A stretch of 64,000 nucleotides of DNA from Blautia hominis (GTDB lineage Bacteria > Bacillota > Clostridia > Lachnospirales > Lachnospiraceae): assembly GCA_002270465.1 (NCBI GenBank), contig NQOF01000001.1, positions 126,501 to 190,500 of the forward strand, written 5' to 3'. This document shows, piece after piece, positions 1 to 7,786 of the stretch. Below the pieces are notes generated by a model. It searched no databases and was not told the DNA's origin. It saw only the letters and a list, made by a program, of their open reading frames with translations. Every line of letters starts with the position of its first letter. Within the stretch, counting starts at the first letter, position 1. Position numbers and translations under genes: made by a program.

Positions 1-854
1 TTATCAACATATGTCTATTTATAGCTGTTTGTGCCTGTATATTAATTACAAACTTTGCCACAGGCCAATATATGGGATATCCTTTATTTAGTTATCTTTT
101 AAACTGTTTTCTTTTTTTGTTGTATTTTTCTCTATCTGTTATTATACTATATCACTCAATCAAAACCATCAAACAAGATACAGAAAAGAAACAAAAAATA
201 CTGGAATATCAAAAACTACAGGAATACACAACCAAACTGGAAGACCTTTACCAGCAAATGCGTTCCTTCAAACACGATTACATAAACATTCTCGCCACTT
301 TAGATTGTTATATAGAACAAGGGGACTTAGACAGTCTGGAGGATTACTTTCATTCTAAAATCCTGCCTACCGGAAAACAGTTTTCCCAAGACAGTATGTC
401 AATCGGGAGACTTGCAAATATACAAATCCTGGAATTAAAAAGTTTATTGTACCAGAAATTTATGCGTGCCTCTTCCCTACACCTGCAGTTAGATATTGAC
501 ATCCCCTCCCCTCTTACTTCTATCGGTTCTGTGGAACCTGTAGATTTATCACGGCTCATAGGCATATTCCTTGACAATGCTATTGAAGCAGCCTCTGAAA
601 CGGAAGAGAAGAAATTGTTTTGCGGTTTTTTACAAAATGAAGATAACATTATTATACGACTTACTAATTCCTGTAATGCAACTGCTATTCCTATTGAAAA
701 ACTATACGAAAACGGTTTTACAACCAAAATCCTCGGACACGGTATCGGACTTTATAATGCAAAAGAGATATTAAATAAATATCCGGTTGTTATGCATTTC
801 ACAGAATGTAGAGATAGCTGCTTCACACAGGAGCTTCTTATCCCACAAAGCTAA
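1..854 (+). CDS. GHKL sensor histidine kinase, AgrC-like, 5' end cut by window
   Basis: The reading frame is open from position 3 without a start, so the N-terminal membrane sensor lies outside the window; 283 residues remain. The visible part begins with two hydrophobic stretches (the last transmembrane segments), then a coiled region, then the dimerisation box MRSFKHDYINIL with the probable phospho-accepting His near visible residue 91. The GHKL ATPase follows with N-box DNAIEAA and G-box GHGIGLYNA. This is the layout of AgrC/VirS-type kinases that sense peptides and phosphorylate a LytTR regulator. A LytTR regulator lies downstream at 1789 but is separated by an opposite-strand lipoprotein gene, so pairing is inferred. 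The first ATG in frame (72) is not a likely start because it would cut into the membrane region. Confidence 0.85.
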   Translation, partial: INICLFIAVCACILITNFATGQYMGYPLFSYLLNCFLFLLYFSLSVIILYHSIKTIKQDTEKKQKILEYQKLQEYTTKLEDLYQQMRSFKHDYINILATLDCYIEQGDLDSLEDYFHSKILPTGKQFSQDSMSIGRLANIQILELKSLLYQKFMRASSLHLQLDIDIPSPLTSIGSVEPVDLSRLIGIFLDNAIEAASETEEKKLFCGFLQNEDNIIIRLTNSCNATAIPIEKLYENGFTTKILGHGIGLYNAKEILNKYPVVMHFTECRDSCFTQELLIPQS

Positions 855-878
855 AATAATTTTATATCTGCAATCATG

Positions 879-905
879 AAAAAGCCGGAGATCATCCGGC
901 TTTTA
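879..905. terminator. bidirectional intrinsic terminator
   Basis: The hairpin AAAGCCGG / CCGGCTTTT is flanked by an A-run on one side and a T-run on the other. It sits between the convergent kinase and lipoprotein genes and can serve both. Confidence 0.8.
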
Positions 906-906
906 A

Positions 907-1572
907 TTACTGCTCATCCTGTGGATATTCATATTCATAGTCATAAAATCTCGGTTCTTTCTCATCACCGTCGCTGGTAATATCAACAGCGATATTGACC
1001 CCATCTTCCGTATAATATGTAAAATACACGACCAATCCGGCAGAAATACGACAAGGGCAATCAATTTCTGCGTCTCCGATATAATATGACACCCCTGTTT
1101 CTCTGGCTTCTATTACGCTAGGCGGCGCCTCTTCCCATCCTTCAGCGATCAGCATAGTCGGCCCTTCATTTGTTTCTATAACATAACCACAGGATTCTAT
1201 CAAATCCTTCTCTGTCTCTTCTTCCGTCACATCTGCATTTATATCCGGATTCGGATTACGGCTTTCCTCAACTGCTTCTGCATTATCCTCCTGCACGTTC
1301 TCTTCCGCGGCTGCATTTGTGTCGGCGCCCTGCCCTGTCATATCTGCAGGTTTATTTATATCTGAATTTTCAACTTTCTTATCTTCCACAGTGTTTTTTG
1401 AATCTTTCTTAGGCTGAACTACTGTTTCCTTTTTTTTATTTGAATCACTTTCCGTCTCCGCGGTAACCGCAGCGGCATCCTTTTCCGTTTTCTCCTTTGT
1501 TCCACATCCCGCAAATAAAAGAGAAACAGAAATAGCCCATGCCCCTATCCATAATTTGTAACGTTTGTTCAT
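907..1572 (-). CDS. acidic Lys/Glu-rich lipoprotein of unknown function
   Basis: 221-residue secreted lipoprotein. The start at 1572 is chosen because GGAGGG lies about 12 bases upstream and it places a signal peptide right at the N-terminus, ending in the lipobox LLFAGC (Cys about residue 22). A low-complexity linker rich in Glu, Lys, Asp, Thr and Asn runs to about residue 120. A compact C-terminal region of about 100 residues follows, containing two paired Cys-Pro-Cys/Cys-Gly type cysteines and ending in a Tyr/Glu-rich tail. I do not recognise the C-terminal domain. It faces the kinase gene across a shared terminator and is divergent from the LytTR gene. The linker length suggests the globular part is held away from the membrane. 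Confidence 0.75.
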   Translation of the reverse strand: MNKRYKLWIGAWAISVSLLFAGCGTKEKTEKDAAAVTAETESDSNKKKETVVQPKKDSKNTVEDKKVENSDINKPADMTGQGADTNAAAEENVQEDNAEAVEESRNPNPDINADVTEEETEKDLIESCGYVIETNEGPTMLIAEGWEEAPPSVIEARETGVSYYIGDAEIDCPCRISAGLVVYFTYYTEDGVNIAVDITSDGDEKEPRFYDYEYEYPQDEQ

Positions 1573-1713
1573 TCTCACTTTATCCCTCCATAGTCTACAC
1601 ATATTTTAACGAAACCATGCTGAGTGTTTTTCCAGGATATGCAACTGTACTTTTTTATACTCTCTGCTTTATCTGGTTTTTTCAACATTTTATGTGTATT
1701 TTATTCTAGCATA

Positions 1714-1722
1714 TGATATAAT
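1714..1722 (+). promoter_or_regulatory. extended -10 promoter of the LytTR regulator
   Basis: TGATATAAT at 1714-1722 is an extended -10 element (TGN-TATAAT) 67 bases before the chosen start at 1789. No good -35 hexamer is seen, as is usual for extended -10 promoters. Confidence 0.5.
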
Positions 1723-1788
1723 GAAATACGTTATTTTATGCGCAAACGTCTTGTTTTTTTACATAAACGTTCAGAAAGAGGAATTTGT

Positions 1789-2535
1789 ATGCTGCCAATT
1801 TTTATTTGCGAAGACGAGCCTGCACTCCTAAAAAGTTATACTAATTACATTCAGGATTATCTTTCCTTTCATGAATATGAAATGAAAATTATCTGTTCAA
1901 CAACCGACCCTGACGAGATATTAACCAGAGTGAGCAGCGGCAAACAAAAAGGAATTTATTTTTTAGATATAGCACTGGGCAACGGCAAAAGAAAAGAAGG
2001 TATATATCTGGGAGAAAAAATCAGACAATATGATCCTGACGGATATATTATCTATATCACCTCACATTCCGAATATAGTATGATGATATTGAGACACAGA
2101 ATAGCTGCCACTGACTTTATACCTAAAGACAATTTTGAGGACTTAAAGAAAAATATAGCAGATTGCCTGCAGCTCATTCACGAAAGAGATACCCGCTCAC
2201 TTGCCGAAGAAGAGACACTGGTATTAAAAACAAAAACAGAGAACATACATCTAAAGCAGTCAGATATCTATTATATAGAAATCGTGCCGGGGACCCGCAA
2301 AAGAGCCATACATACACAGTTCAGCATTTATGAGACAAGTGAGTCATTAAAACTGTTAAAATCCCGCCTGGGCAGTGACTTTATATATTGTCATAAATCC
2401 ATCATAATCAATATAAAGCATGTACAGGCTCTGCAAAAAAAAGTTCGTAAAGTTGTATTTGATAATAATCTTACCTGTGACGTTGCCGTCCGCTTTCAAA
2501 AAGAAGTAGCTTTGGCTTTGGAAGCCGGAAAGTGA
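1789..2535 (+). CDS. LytTR-family response regulator (AgrA/ComE-like)
   Basis: 248 residues. The start at 1789 is preferred over the upstream in-frame ATG at 1738 because AGAGG lies 8-10 bases before it and the receiver domain begins immediately (IFICEDEPALL). The receiver domain (about 1-125) carries the acidic pair in CEDE and the phospho-acceptor Asp in FLDIAL. The C-terminal LytTR DNA-binding domain (about 145-245) contains the typical DIYYIE and FIYCHKSIIIN segments. This class binds direct repeats upstream of target genes. No kinase follows directly; the nearest is the partial GHKL kinase ending at 854 on the same strand. Confidence 0.88.
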   Translation: MLPIFICEDEPALLKSYTNYIQDYLSFHEYEMKIICSTTDPDEILTRVSSGKQKGIYFLDIALGNGKRKEGIYLGEKIRQYDPDGYIIYITSHSEYSMMILRHRIAATDFIPKDNFEDLKKNIADCLQLIHERDTRSLAEEETLVLKTKTENIHLKQSDIYYIEIVPGTRKRAIHTQFSIYETSESLKLLKSRLGSDFIYCHKSIIINIKHVQALQKKVRKVVFDNNLTCDVAVRFQKEVALALEAGK

Positions 2536-2561
2536 CCAAGAATGTAAATCGGGAGGGCTTG

Positions 2562-2718
2562 TCATAGGATACCAAAATATTCCTTAAGCCTTTTTACCGC
2601 CTCCAGCACCACCTCCTCCGATGAAGCATAAGACAAACGCAAATACCCTTCCCCACAGGTACCAAATGCACGCCCGGGTGTTGTGATGACCTGTACTTTT
2701 TTCACGATATCACAATCA
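2562..2718 (-). pseudogene. C-terminal remnant of a PLP-dependent aminotransferase
   Basis: Minus-strand translation from about 2718 gives some 50 codons ending in TGA at 2562-2564. They include VITTPGRAFG, GEGYLRLSYASS and EAVKRLKEYFGIL. This is the typical C-terminus of class I/II aminotransferases: the TPG.FG segment, the GEGY.RLSYA strand and a final helix. An in-frame TAG closes the frame just upstream, and nothing resembling the PLP-lysine domain is present. The rest of the gene appears to have been lost by deletion. Confidence 0.75.
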
Positions 2719-2723
2719 ATCTA

Positions 2724-2773
2724 AAAATGAGCATAGCAAATATCCTATGGGAATTATCTGCTGTGCTCATTTT
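2724..2773 (-). terminator. inverted repeat, probable terminator of the serine hydrolase gene
   Basis: 15-base arms (AAAATGAGCATAGCA and its complement, 14 of 15 matching) around a 20-base loop. Read on the minus strand, the hairpin ends in TTTTTAG, as expected for a terminator downstream of the gene ending at 2820. Confidence 0.55.
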
Positions 2774-2819
2774 GGATTTAGTTAAAAACACTGCCAATCA
2801 CGCCGGCCTATTGGGGCAC

Positions 2820-4145
2820 TCATTGCGCAAAGCCTTTTACAATAAAATTTTCCAGTGTAAAACTAACATTTACGGAAAAACCAAATGATATCTTCTCCTC
2901 CTCAAAAGCAAAATTATACTTAACCACATATGGGGTCTCAATAAAAAACAAGGTCAATTCAAGTGATTCATGAAAATCAGCACGACAAATATACTCCTGC
3001 ATGTGCATCTGCAGATCTTTTATAAATTTCACTTTACCGTTTGTATCATAGTCTAATGAAAATAATATCTTTTCTATACCGTTTCTATTTTTTATAATCA
3101 CCTGATATACCCCGTCAAGAAACAGAAATTCTACATTTTCTATTCCCCACTTATTGTCATTAAATCTATATTTTCTCAAAGGAAACCAAACCTGCCCAGG
3201 AACCTTCACTCTAAAATTGTTATGATCCAGTAAACAAATTTTGCCGCTTTGATCTTCATATATCAAATGTTTGTAGATCAACGATAATAAATCTTCCATC
3301 TTTGAACACTGTGAAAATACGATTACCGCCAAATCATTTGCAGGGCACAACAGGCACAATTGACCGAAAGCACCATCCATTCGGCAGAACCCCTCTTTAC
3401 CGATATGAAACTGAAATCCATATCCGGCGCCTCCGAAAAAACTGCTTTCCTGCTTAACTATCTGCTGTTCAGTGGCCATTTTGATATATTTCCTGGAAAT
3501 CAGTTGTTTCCCGTTATATGCTCCATAATTTAGAAGCATTTGCGCAATCTTTACAAGCGAATCCGGATAAAGACTCAGTCCCATCCCTCCTGCGGTCAAG
3601 CCTTCAGGTGACTGTTCCCATTGGGCTTCAAAAATCCCCAATGGGTGAAAAAGATGTATATTCAGAAAATCTTCCAGTGACATTTTTGAGACTTTTGTAA
3701 TTATTGCCGAAAGCATATGAGAACCATGGGTACAATATTTGTAATATGTTCCCGGCTCATGAGGAAATTCCTGATTTAGAAATGCTCTTACCCAATCATT
3801 TTGAATCACTAATTCTCTGTATGTATCATCATGAATGCCGCATGACATTGTGAGCAGATGACGTATCCTAATCTTTTTGAGATTTTTATGGGGCAGCAAC
3901 GGTAATTCTTTATCAAAAAATCCCACAATAAAATCATCAAGATCCAGAAGTCCCATGTCACAGGCTATCCCCACTGCAAGCCCGGCAAAAGACTTTGTCA
4001 TAGAGAAAAACAGCTTCAATGTGTCACGTTTATATGGTTCTATGATATATTCAGCAAGTATATTTTCTTTAGACGTACAAATCACATGTGAAATATTTGT
4101 ATTTGTATTTTCTTTGCAGGCATTTATAAAATCAACAATCGGCAC
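2820..4145 (-). CDS. serine hydrolase, class C beta-lactamase/PBP-like
   Basis: 441 residues. The start is a GTG at 4145: the perfect AGGTGG site lies five bases before it, whereas the GTG at 4154 has the site abutting it. The catalytic SxxK motif is SMTK in LKLFFSMTKSFAG (about residue 51-54), and a Tyr motif lies in YKYCTHGSH (about 140). The fold resembles AmpC/EstB-type esterases and D-aminopeptidases. No signal peptide is seen, so it is probably cytoplasmic. The C-terminal 150 residues are beta-rich and resemble the accessory domains attached to such hydrolases. The substrate (peptide, ester or beta-lactam) cannot be set from sequence. It ends at an inverted repeat and follows the N-acetyltransferase gene on the same strand. 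Confidence 0.82.
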   Translation of the reverse strand: MPIVDFINACKENTNTNISHVICTSKENILAEYIIEPYKRDTLKLFFSMTKSFAGLAVGIACDMGLLDLDDFIVGFFDKELPLLPHKNLKKIRIRHLLTMSCGIHDDTYRELVIQNDWVRAFLNQEFPHEPGTYYKYCTHGSHMLSAIITKVSKMSLEDFLNIHLFHPLGIFEAQWEQSPEGLTAGGMGLSLYPDSLVKIAQMLLNYGAYNGKQLISRKYIKMATEQQIVKQESSFFGGAGYGFQFHIGKEGFCRMDGAFGQLCLLCPANDLAVIVFSQCSKMEDLLSLIYKHLIYEDQSGKICLLDHNNFRVKVPGQVWFPLRKYRFNDNKWGIENVEFLFLDGVYQVIIKNRNGIEKILFSLDYDTNGKVKFIKDLQMHMQEYICRADFHESLELTLFFIETPYVVKYNFAFEEEKISFGFSVNVSFTLENFIVKGFAQ

Positions 4146-4176
4146 TTTCCCCACCTCTTTCTGTCCTTTCTATCCG

Positions 4177-4217
4177 TAAAGAGACAGAGACACCCACACC
4201 AGATGCCTCTGTCTTTT
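4177..4217 (-). terminator. imperfect hairpin after the N-acetyltransferase gene
   Basis: Read on the minus strand, AGACAGAG and CTCTGTCT pair around a GT-rich loop, followed by CTTT. The T-run is weak, so read-through into the serine hydrolase gene is possible. Confidence 0.4.
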
Positions 4218-4221
4218 CCCC

Positions 4222-5007
4222 TTATAACATAATCCCAAAATACTTCTCCAAAATCCCAGCCACTTCCTCCTCCCCAATCTCTCTTTCCTGCACCACTGCC
4301 CCATTATCCACTTCTGTAAATATATTCCCCACAACTGACACGCTTCCATTTTCCGTCCTCTTATTCACATAAAGCCTCTGACGAAACACTGAATTCTCAT
4401 TCTTGGAGCAGTACTCATTCATAGGAATATAATCTACTGCCTCCTGGGGCATAGTATAGAACTGCAGCATGGATTCCATCTCCCCGCTGCTCGTCCTTCT
4501 CTTCATGGTCCACCAGGGGACCACGTCCTTGTACATATAATACTTCTCTCCACGGATTTCCGCCTCTGCCCCATCCTGCACCGGTACCGCTCCCGGGGGC
4601 ATAGGACCGCCATAGCCCACATCGCAGAAATACTTCATGCCATCCAATTCCACAAGGATTCCCCTGTGGAGTACCAGGGGCACGTAATTTTTATTCCTGG
4701 TTATCCGGCACATGCAGGAATAAGCATGGAATCCCAGGTCTTTTAGCAGGGCGGTAAACAGCGCATTCAGTTCAAAGCAGTAGCCGCCCCTGTTCTTAAC
4801 CACCACTTTTTCGTAAATGGATGCAATATCCAACGGAATATCTTTTTTAAACATCCAGACATCCAGATTTTCAAAAGGCACATGAATCTGATGTCCATAG
4901 ATCAAATCGTCCAGATATTCTTTCGTAAGCGCAGTCCTGCGCTTTCTGTAGATCCGTTCCAGATAGGCGTCCGCATCGGGAACAGACGCATACAGTGCTT
5001 CATACAT
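4222..5007 (-). CDS. arylamine N-acetyltransferase
   Basis: 261 residues, the normal size for the NAT family, which transfers acetyl from acetyl-CoA to arylamines and hydrazines through a Cys-His-Asp triad. The start at 5007 is chosen for its GGAGGAAAGGTT ribosome site. The N-terminal helical segment DAYLERIYRKRR matches the family's opening. The catalytic Cys lies in NRGGYCFELN, the His in VLHRG and the Asp in CDVGYGG. The enzyme is cytoplasmic. Many gut bacteria carry it and can acetylate drugs such as 5-aminosalicylate. The gene is followed on the same strand by the serine hydrolase, which may be a neighbour rather than an operon partner. Confidence 0.92.
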   Translation of the reverse strand: MYEALYASVPDADAYLERIYRKRRTALTKEYLDDLIYGHQIHVPFENLDVWMFKKDIPLDIASIYEKVVVKNRGGYCFELNALFTALLKDLGFHAYSCMCRITRNKNYVPLVLHRGILVELDGMKYFCDVGYGGPMPPGAVPVQDGAEAEIRGEKYYMYKDVVPWWTMKRRTSSGEMESMLQFYTMPQEAVDYIPMNEYCSKNENSVFRQRLYVNKRTENGSVSVVGNIFTEVDNGAVVQEREIGEEEVAGILEKYFGIML

Positions 5008-5121
5008 AACCTTTCCTCCTTGGGCAGTACACATACCCATATGATACTTTCATTATATACAGTTATTTTTTTGTTTGTAAAGCAGAAAAAAACTTTCGTC
5101 ATATTGATCACACCCTATACT

Positions 5122-5245
5122 ACAAAAAGTAGGAATCTATTTTCCACAAATGGAACCCTGTGCGGATTTACGCAAATCATAACCTGTTATATACTTGTTT
5201 TATGAATTTATTACAGCATACCGGTATCTGAACAAAAAGTAGGAA
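5122..5245 (+). promoter_or_regulatory. promoter/operator region of the first URO-D operon
   Basis: The region holds a perfect 14-base direct repeat ACAAAAAGTAGGAA at 5122-5135 and 5232-5245. An inverted repeat TTCCA-caaa-TGGAA lies at 5142-5155. A possible promoter is TTTACG (5167-5172), a 17-base spacer and TATACT (5190-5195). The same -35/-10 hexamers occur before the PucR-type gene at 21030, which suggests shared control. The repeats are candidate operators. Confidence 0.5.
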
Positions 5246-5288
5246 CGGACAAGTGCGCACTATGTCCAAAACGAAGGGAGAGATTCAG

Positions 5289-6707
5289 ATGAGTAGTAAA
5301 ACCAATCCTGACACAGAAAAACCCGGCAAAAAGGGACTGAGCAAGGCACTGAAGATGTTCTACGGCGTGGGTGACTGCGGCTTTACCCTGATGACCAATG
5401 TGGAGAGTTATTACTTTAACTTTTTCCTCACCAATTTGGCACAATTCGGACTTGCCACCGTCTCCTTTATAACTACCACCGCGAGTATCATTGATGCCCT
5501 CCTGTCCTGGATATACGGAGCCATCTTAAACAGTATCAAACCGAAAAAATGGGGCCGTTACCGTTCCTGGCTGATCCTTCTGCCATGGATGGTACCTTTT
5601 CTCTACGCGTTCCAGTTTTTAAAGATCGGTGACGGGCCTCTTTCCATAGCGATCATTATCATAGCTGCCGTTGTCAGCCATATTGTATGGAATTTCCCCT
5701 ATGTAGCCAACGTATCCATGATCGCCGTAGCCGGAAAAACGCCGGACGACAGGGCACATCTGGCTTCCACCAGAGCTGCATGGGCTAACTTTTCAAAGGT
5801 TATCTTCTCCTATGTGGGACCGCCTCTGGCAGCTCTCTTCGCAGGCATGATCGGAGAGAAAAGCCAGTACGGAGCAACTGCATTTGTTCTGGGATGTATC
5901 ATGGCAGTGCTCTATTTCACACACTTTAAAATGTTTGACGGCTACGAAGAAACAGAAGCCGCCGCAAGCAGCGCCTCAGCCAAAAAGGACACCACAAAAA
6001 CAGGAGGCATGGATCTGGTCAAAGCTCTTTTACAGAATCCGCCCCTCCTCTCTTTACTGCTTGCTGACCTGGCCAAATGGATGTTTAACTTTGTCTGCTC
6101 CGGTGTAGCCATCTATTATTTTACATATGTGGCACAAGATTCCGGCCTGCTGGCAAGGTACATCCTGATCTCCAATATCCTGTGTGTCATTGGCTCCTAC
6201 CTGGCAAAAAATATGGCGAAAAAGATTTCCACCAGATCGACTACCATCATCACCTTTTTCGCTATGGCGGTCATCCTGATCGCAGCCAACTTTACCTATG
6301 CCAACGTAACCCTGGTCATCATCCTTATGTCTGTGGCACAGTTCGGATACGGCATTGCATACGCATGTACCCCTGCCCTGTATGCGGATACCATCATCTA
6401 CTCTGAGTGGAAAACAGGGAAAAACGCCACCGGATGGATCAGCGGCCTTCAAAATGTACCTCTGAAGGTGGGCGTCATGACAAGAGGTATTATCATCTCT
6501 GCCTGCCTTGCCTTCGCTGCCTTTGACCCGAGTATTGACGCTGCAATGGCATCCGTAGAGCTGAAAAAGGGAATCTGCATGGCCTTTATGATCATACCGG
6601 CACTGGCTCTCATCGTGGCAGCTGTACTTCTTCTCTTCGGCTTCCGTCTGACAAAAGAGAAAGTAGAACAGTATTCCGCAGAGATCGTCGCAAGAAATAA
6701 CAATTGA
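5289..6707 (+). CDS. GPH-family (glycoside/cation symporter) transporter
   Basis: 472 residues with about twelve hydrophobic segments. The start at 5289 follows AGGGAGAG and is preferred to the upstream ATGs at 5253 and 5262. The opening FYGVGDCGFTLMTNVESYYFNFFLTN-like region and the central charged loop (about residues 215-240) match the glycoside-pentoside-hexuronide:cation symporter branch of the MFS (MelB-like). Known members import sugars and glycosides with Na+ or H+. It is the first gene of an operon with two URO-D-type enzymes (17-base gap to the next start), so it probably imports their substrate. That substrate could be a methoxylated or glycosylated small molecule, but this is inference. 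Confidence 0.85.
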   Translation: MSSKTNPDTEKPGKKGLSKALKMFYGVGDCGFTLMTNVESYYFNFFLTNLAQFGLATVSFITTTASIIDALLSWIYGAILNSIKPKKWGRYRSWLILLPWMVPFLYAFQFLKIGDGPLSIAIIIIAAVVSHIVWNFPYVANVSMIAVAGKTPDDRAHLASTRAAWANFSKVIFSYVGPPLAALFAGMIGEKSQYGATAFVLGCIMAVLYFTHFKMFDGYEETEAAASSASAKKDTTKTGGMDLVKALLQNPPLLSLLLADLAKWMFNFVCSGVAIYYFTYVAQDSGLLARYILISNILCVIGSYLAKNMAKKISTRSTTIITFFAMAVILIAANFTYANVTLVIILMSVAQFGYGIAYACTPALYADTIIYSEWKTGKNATGWISGLQNVPLKVGVMTRGIIISACLAFAAFDPSIDAAMASVELKKGICMAFMIIPALALIVAAVLLLFGFRLTKEKVEQYSAEIVARNNN

Positions 6708-6724
6708 CAGGAGGGAATCAGGAA

Positions 6725-7786
6725 ATGAAATTTAATGAAAAAGAATTAGAGATCACAGGTGAATACAACATGCCCGGAATCTACGGCGCACCGGACAGTA
6801 TGGTACCTAAATACAACCGTCCCATCACCCCTAAAGAAAATATGCTCCGCATGCTGGACGGAAGGATGCCCCTTTGGGTCCCCAACCAGACCCTTGACAA
6901 TAATGCCATTCAGCCCCTGGTCATGCCCGATGCAAAGGCCCGCAATTTCGGCGGTACGGACTGGTTTGGTATTGAATGGGAATATGAGCCTAATACAAAG
7001 GCTGCCATGGTAAAGCCCGGCACCCGCAGACTGTCTGATATTACAAAATGGCGGGAAGAACTGGAATTTCCCGATTTATCCGCCATAGACTGGAAGAAAG
7101 ACTTTGAAGAAAACTACAAAGGACGGATTGCGGAGGACCGCTTTTCATACTTTGTCATTGTAAACGGTTTTTTTGAAAGAACGGCTGACCTTATCAGCTT
7201 TGAGGATGCCTTCTGCGCCCTCATTGAGGAGCCTGACGAACTTACTGCATTCTATGATAAACTGGCGGACTGGCATATAGAACTGATCAAGATTGCACAT
7301 GAAGTATATCACGCGGATATGATCCTCTTCCACGATGACATGGGCACCCAGATCAGCACCTTCTTCTCGCCCTCCACCTATGAAGAACTGTTTGTCCCCC
7401 AGTACAAAAAAGTCACCAAAACAGCCCACGATATGGGAATGCACATCTGCCTTCACTCCTGCGGATGTATTAAAACACTGATGCCTCTCATTATCGAGGC
7501 AGGATTCGATGCCTGGGAGGGACAGGACAGTGCCAATGACAAAGCAGCTATCATGAAAGAATACGGAAAAGACCTGGCACAGTGCACTCTGTATATTATC
7601 CCCGCAGACATGAGCGATGAGGACGCTGTTGCGGATATACACAAAAAAGTAGACGAATTGGCTATGACAGGCCGCTTTGCCTGCCGTTTAAAAGATGAGA
7701 AGCCTGACCGTGCAGTAAATCTGGCCGATGAGCTGTACCGTTACAGCAGAATAAAATATGCCGAATTGGAGGAATCAAAATGCTGA
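6725..7786 (+). CDS. URO-D-superfamily enzyme with His-x-Cys metal motif (methyltransferase-like)
   Basis: 353 residues; the start at 6725 follows GGAGGG. It belongs to the uroporphyrinogen decarboxylase superfamily, which includes true HemE and the zinc methyltransferases MtaA/MtbA and O-demethylase components. Visible marks are ILFHDDMGTQ (about residue 200), CLHSCG (about 243, a His-x-Cys as used for zinc in the MtaA/MtbA group) and GFDAWEGQ, with a later Cys (AQCTL, about 282) as a possible third ligand. It lacks the N-terminal heme-substrate signature of HemE and is not near heme genes. It overlaps the next URO-D gene by 7 bases, so the two products may form a pair. Corrinoid-dependent methyl transfer is plausible, but no corrinoid protein is encoded in the window. 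Confidence 0.82.
   Translation: MKFNEKELEITGEYNMPGIYGAPDSMVPKYNRPITPKENMLRMLDGRMPLWVPNQTLDNNAIQPLVMPDAKARNFGGTDWFGIEWEYEPNTKAAMVKPGTRRLSDITKWREELEFPDLSAIDWKKDFEENYKGRIAEDRFSYFVIVNGFFERTADLISFEDAFCALIEEPDELTAFYDKLADWHIELIKIAHEVYHADMILFHDDMGTQISTFFSPSTYEELFVPQYKKVTKTAHDMGMHICLHSCGCIKTLMPLIIEAGFDAWEGQDSANDKAAIMKEYGKDLAQCTLYIIPADMSDEDAVADIHKKVDELAMTGRFACRLKDEKPDRAVNLADELYRYSRIKYAELEESKC

Noticed and set aside
6725-7786. Heme-biosynthesis uroporphyrinogen decarboxylase (HemE)
   Set aside because: No heme genes nearby, a His-x-Cys metal motif not used by HemE, and a paired paralog with a transporter all argue against it.
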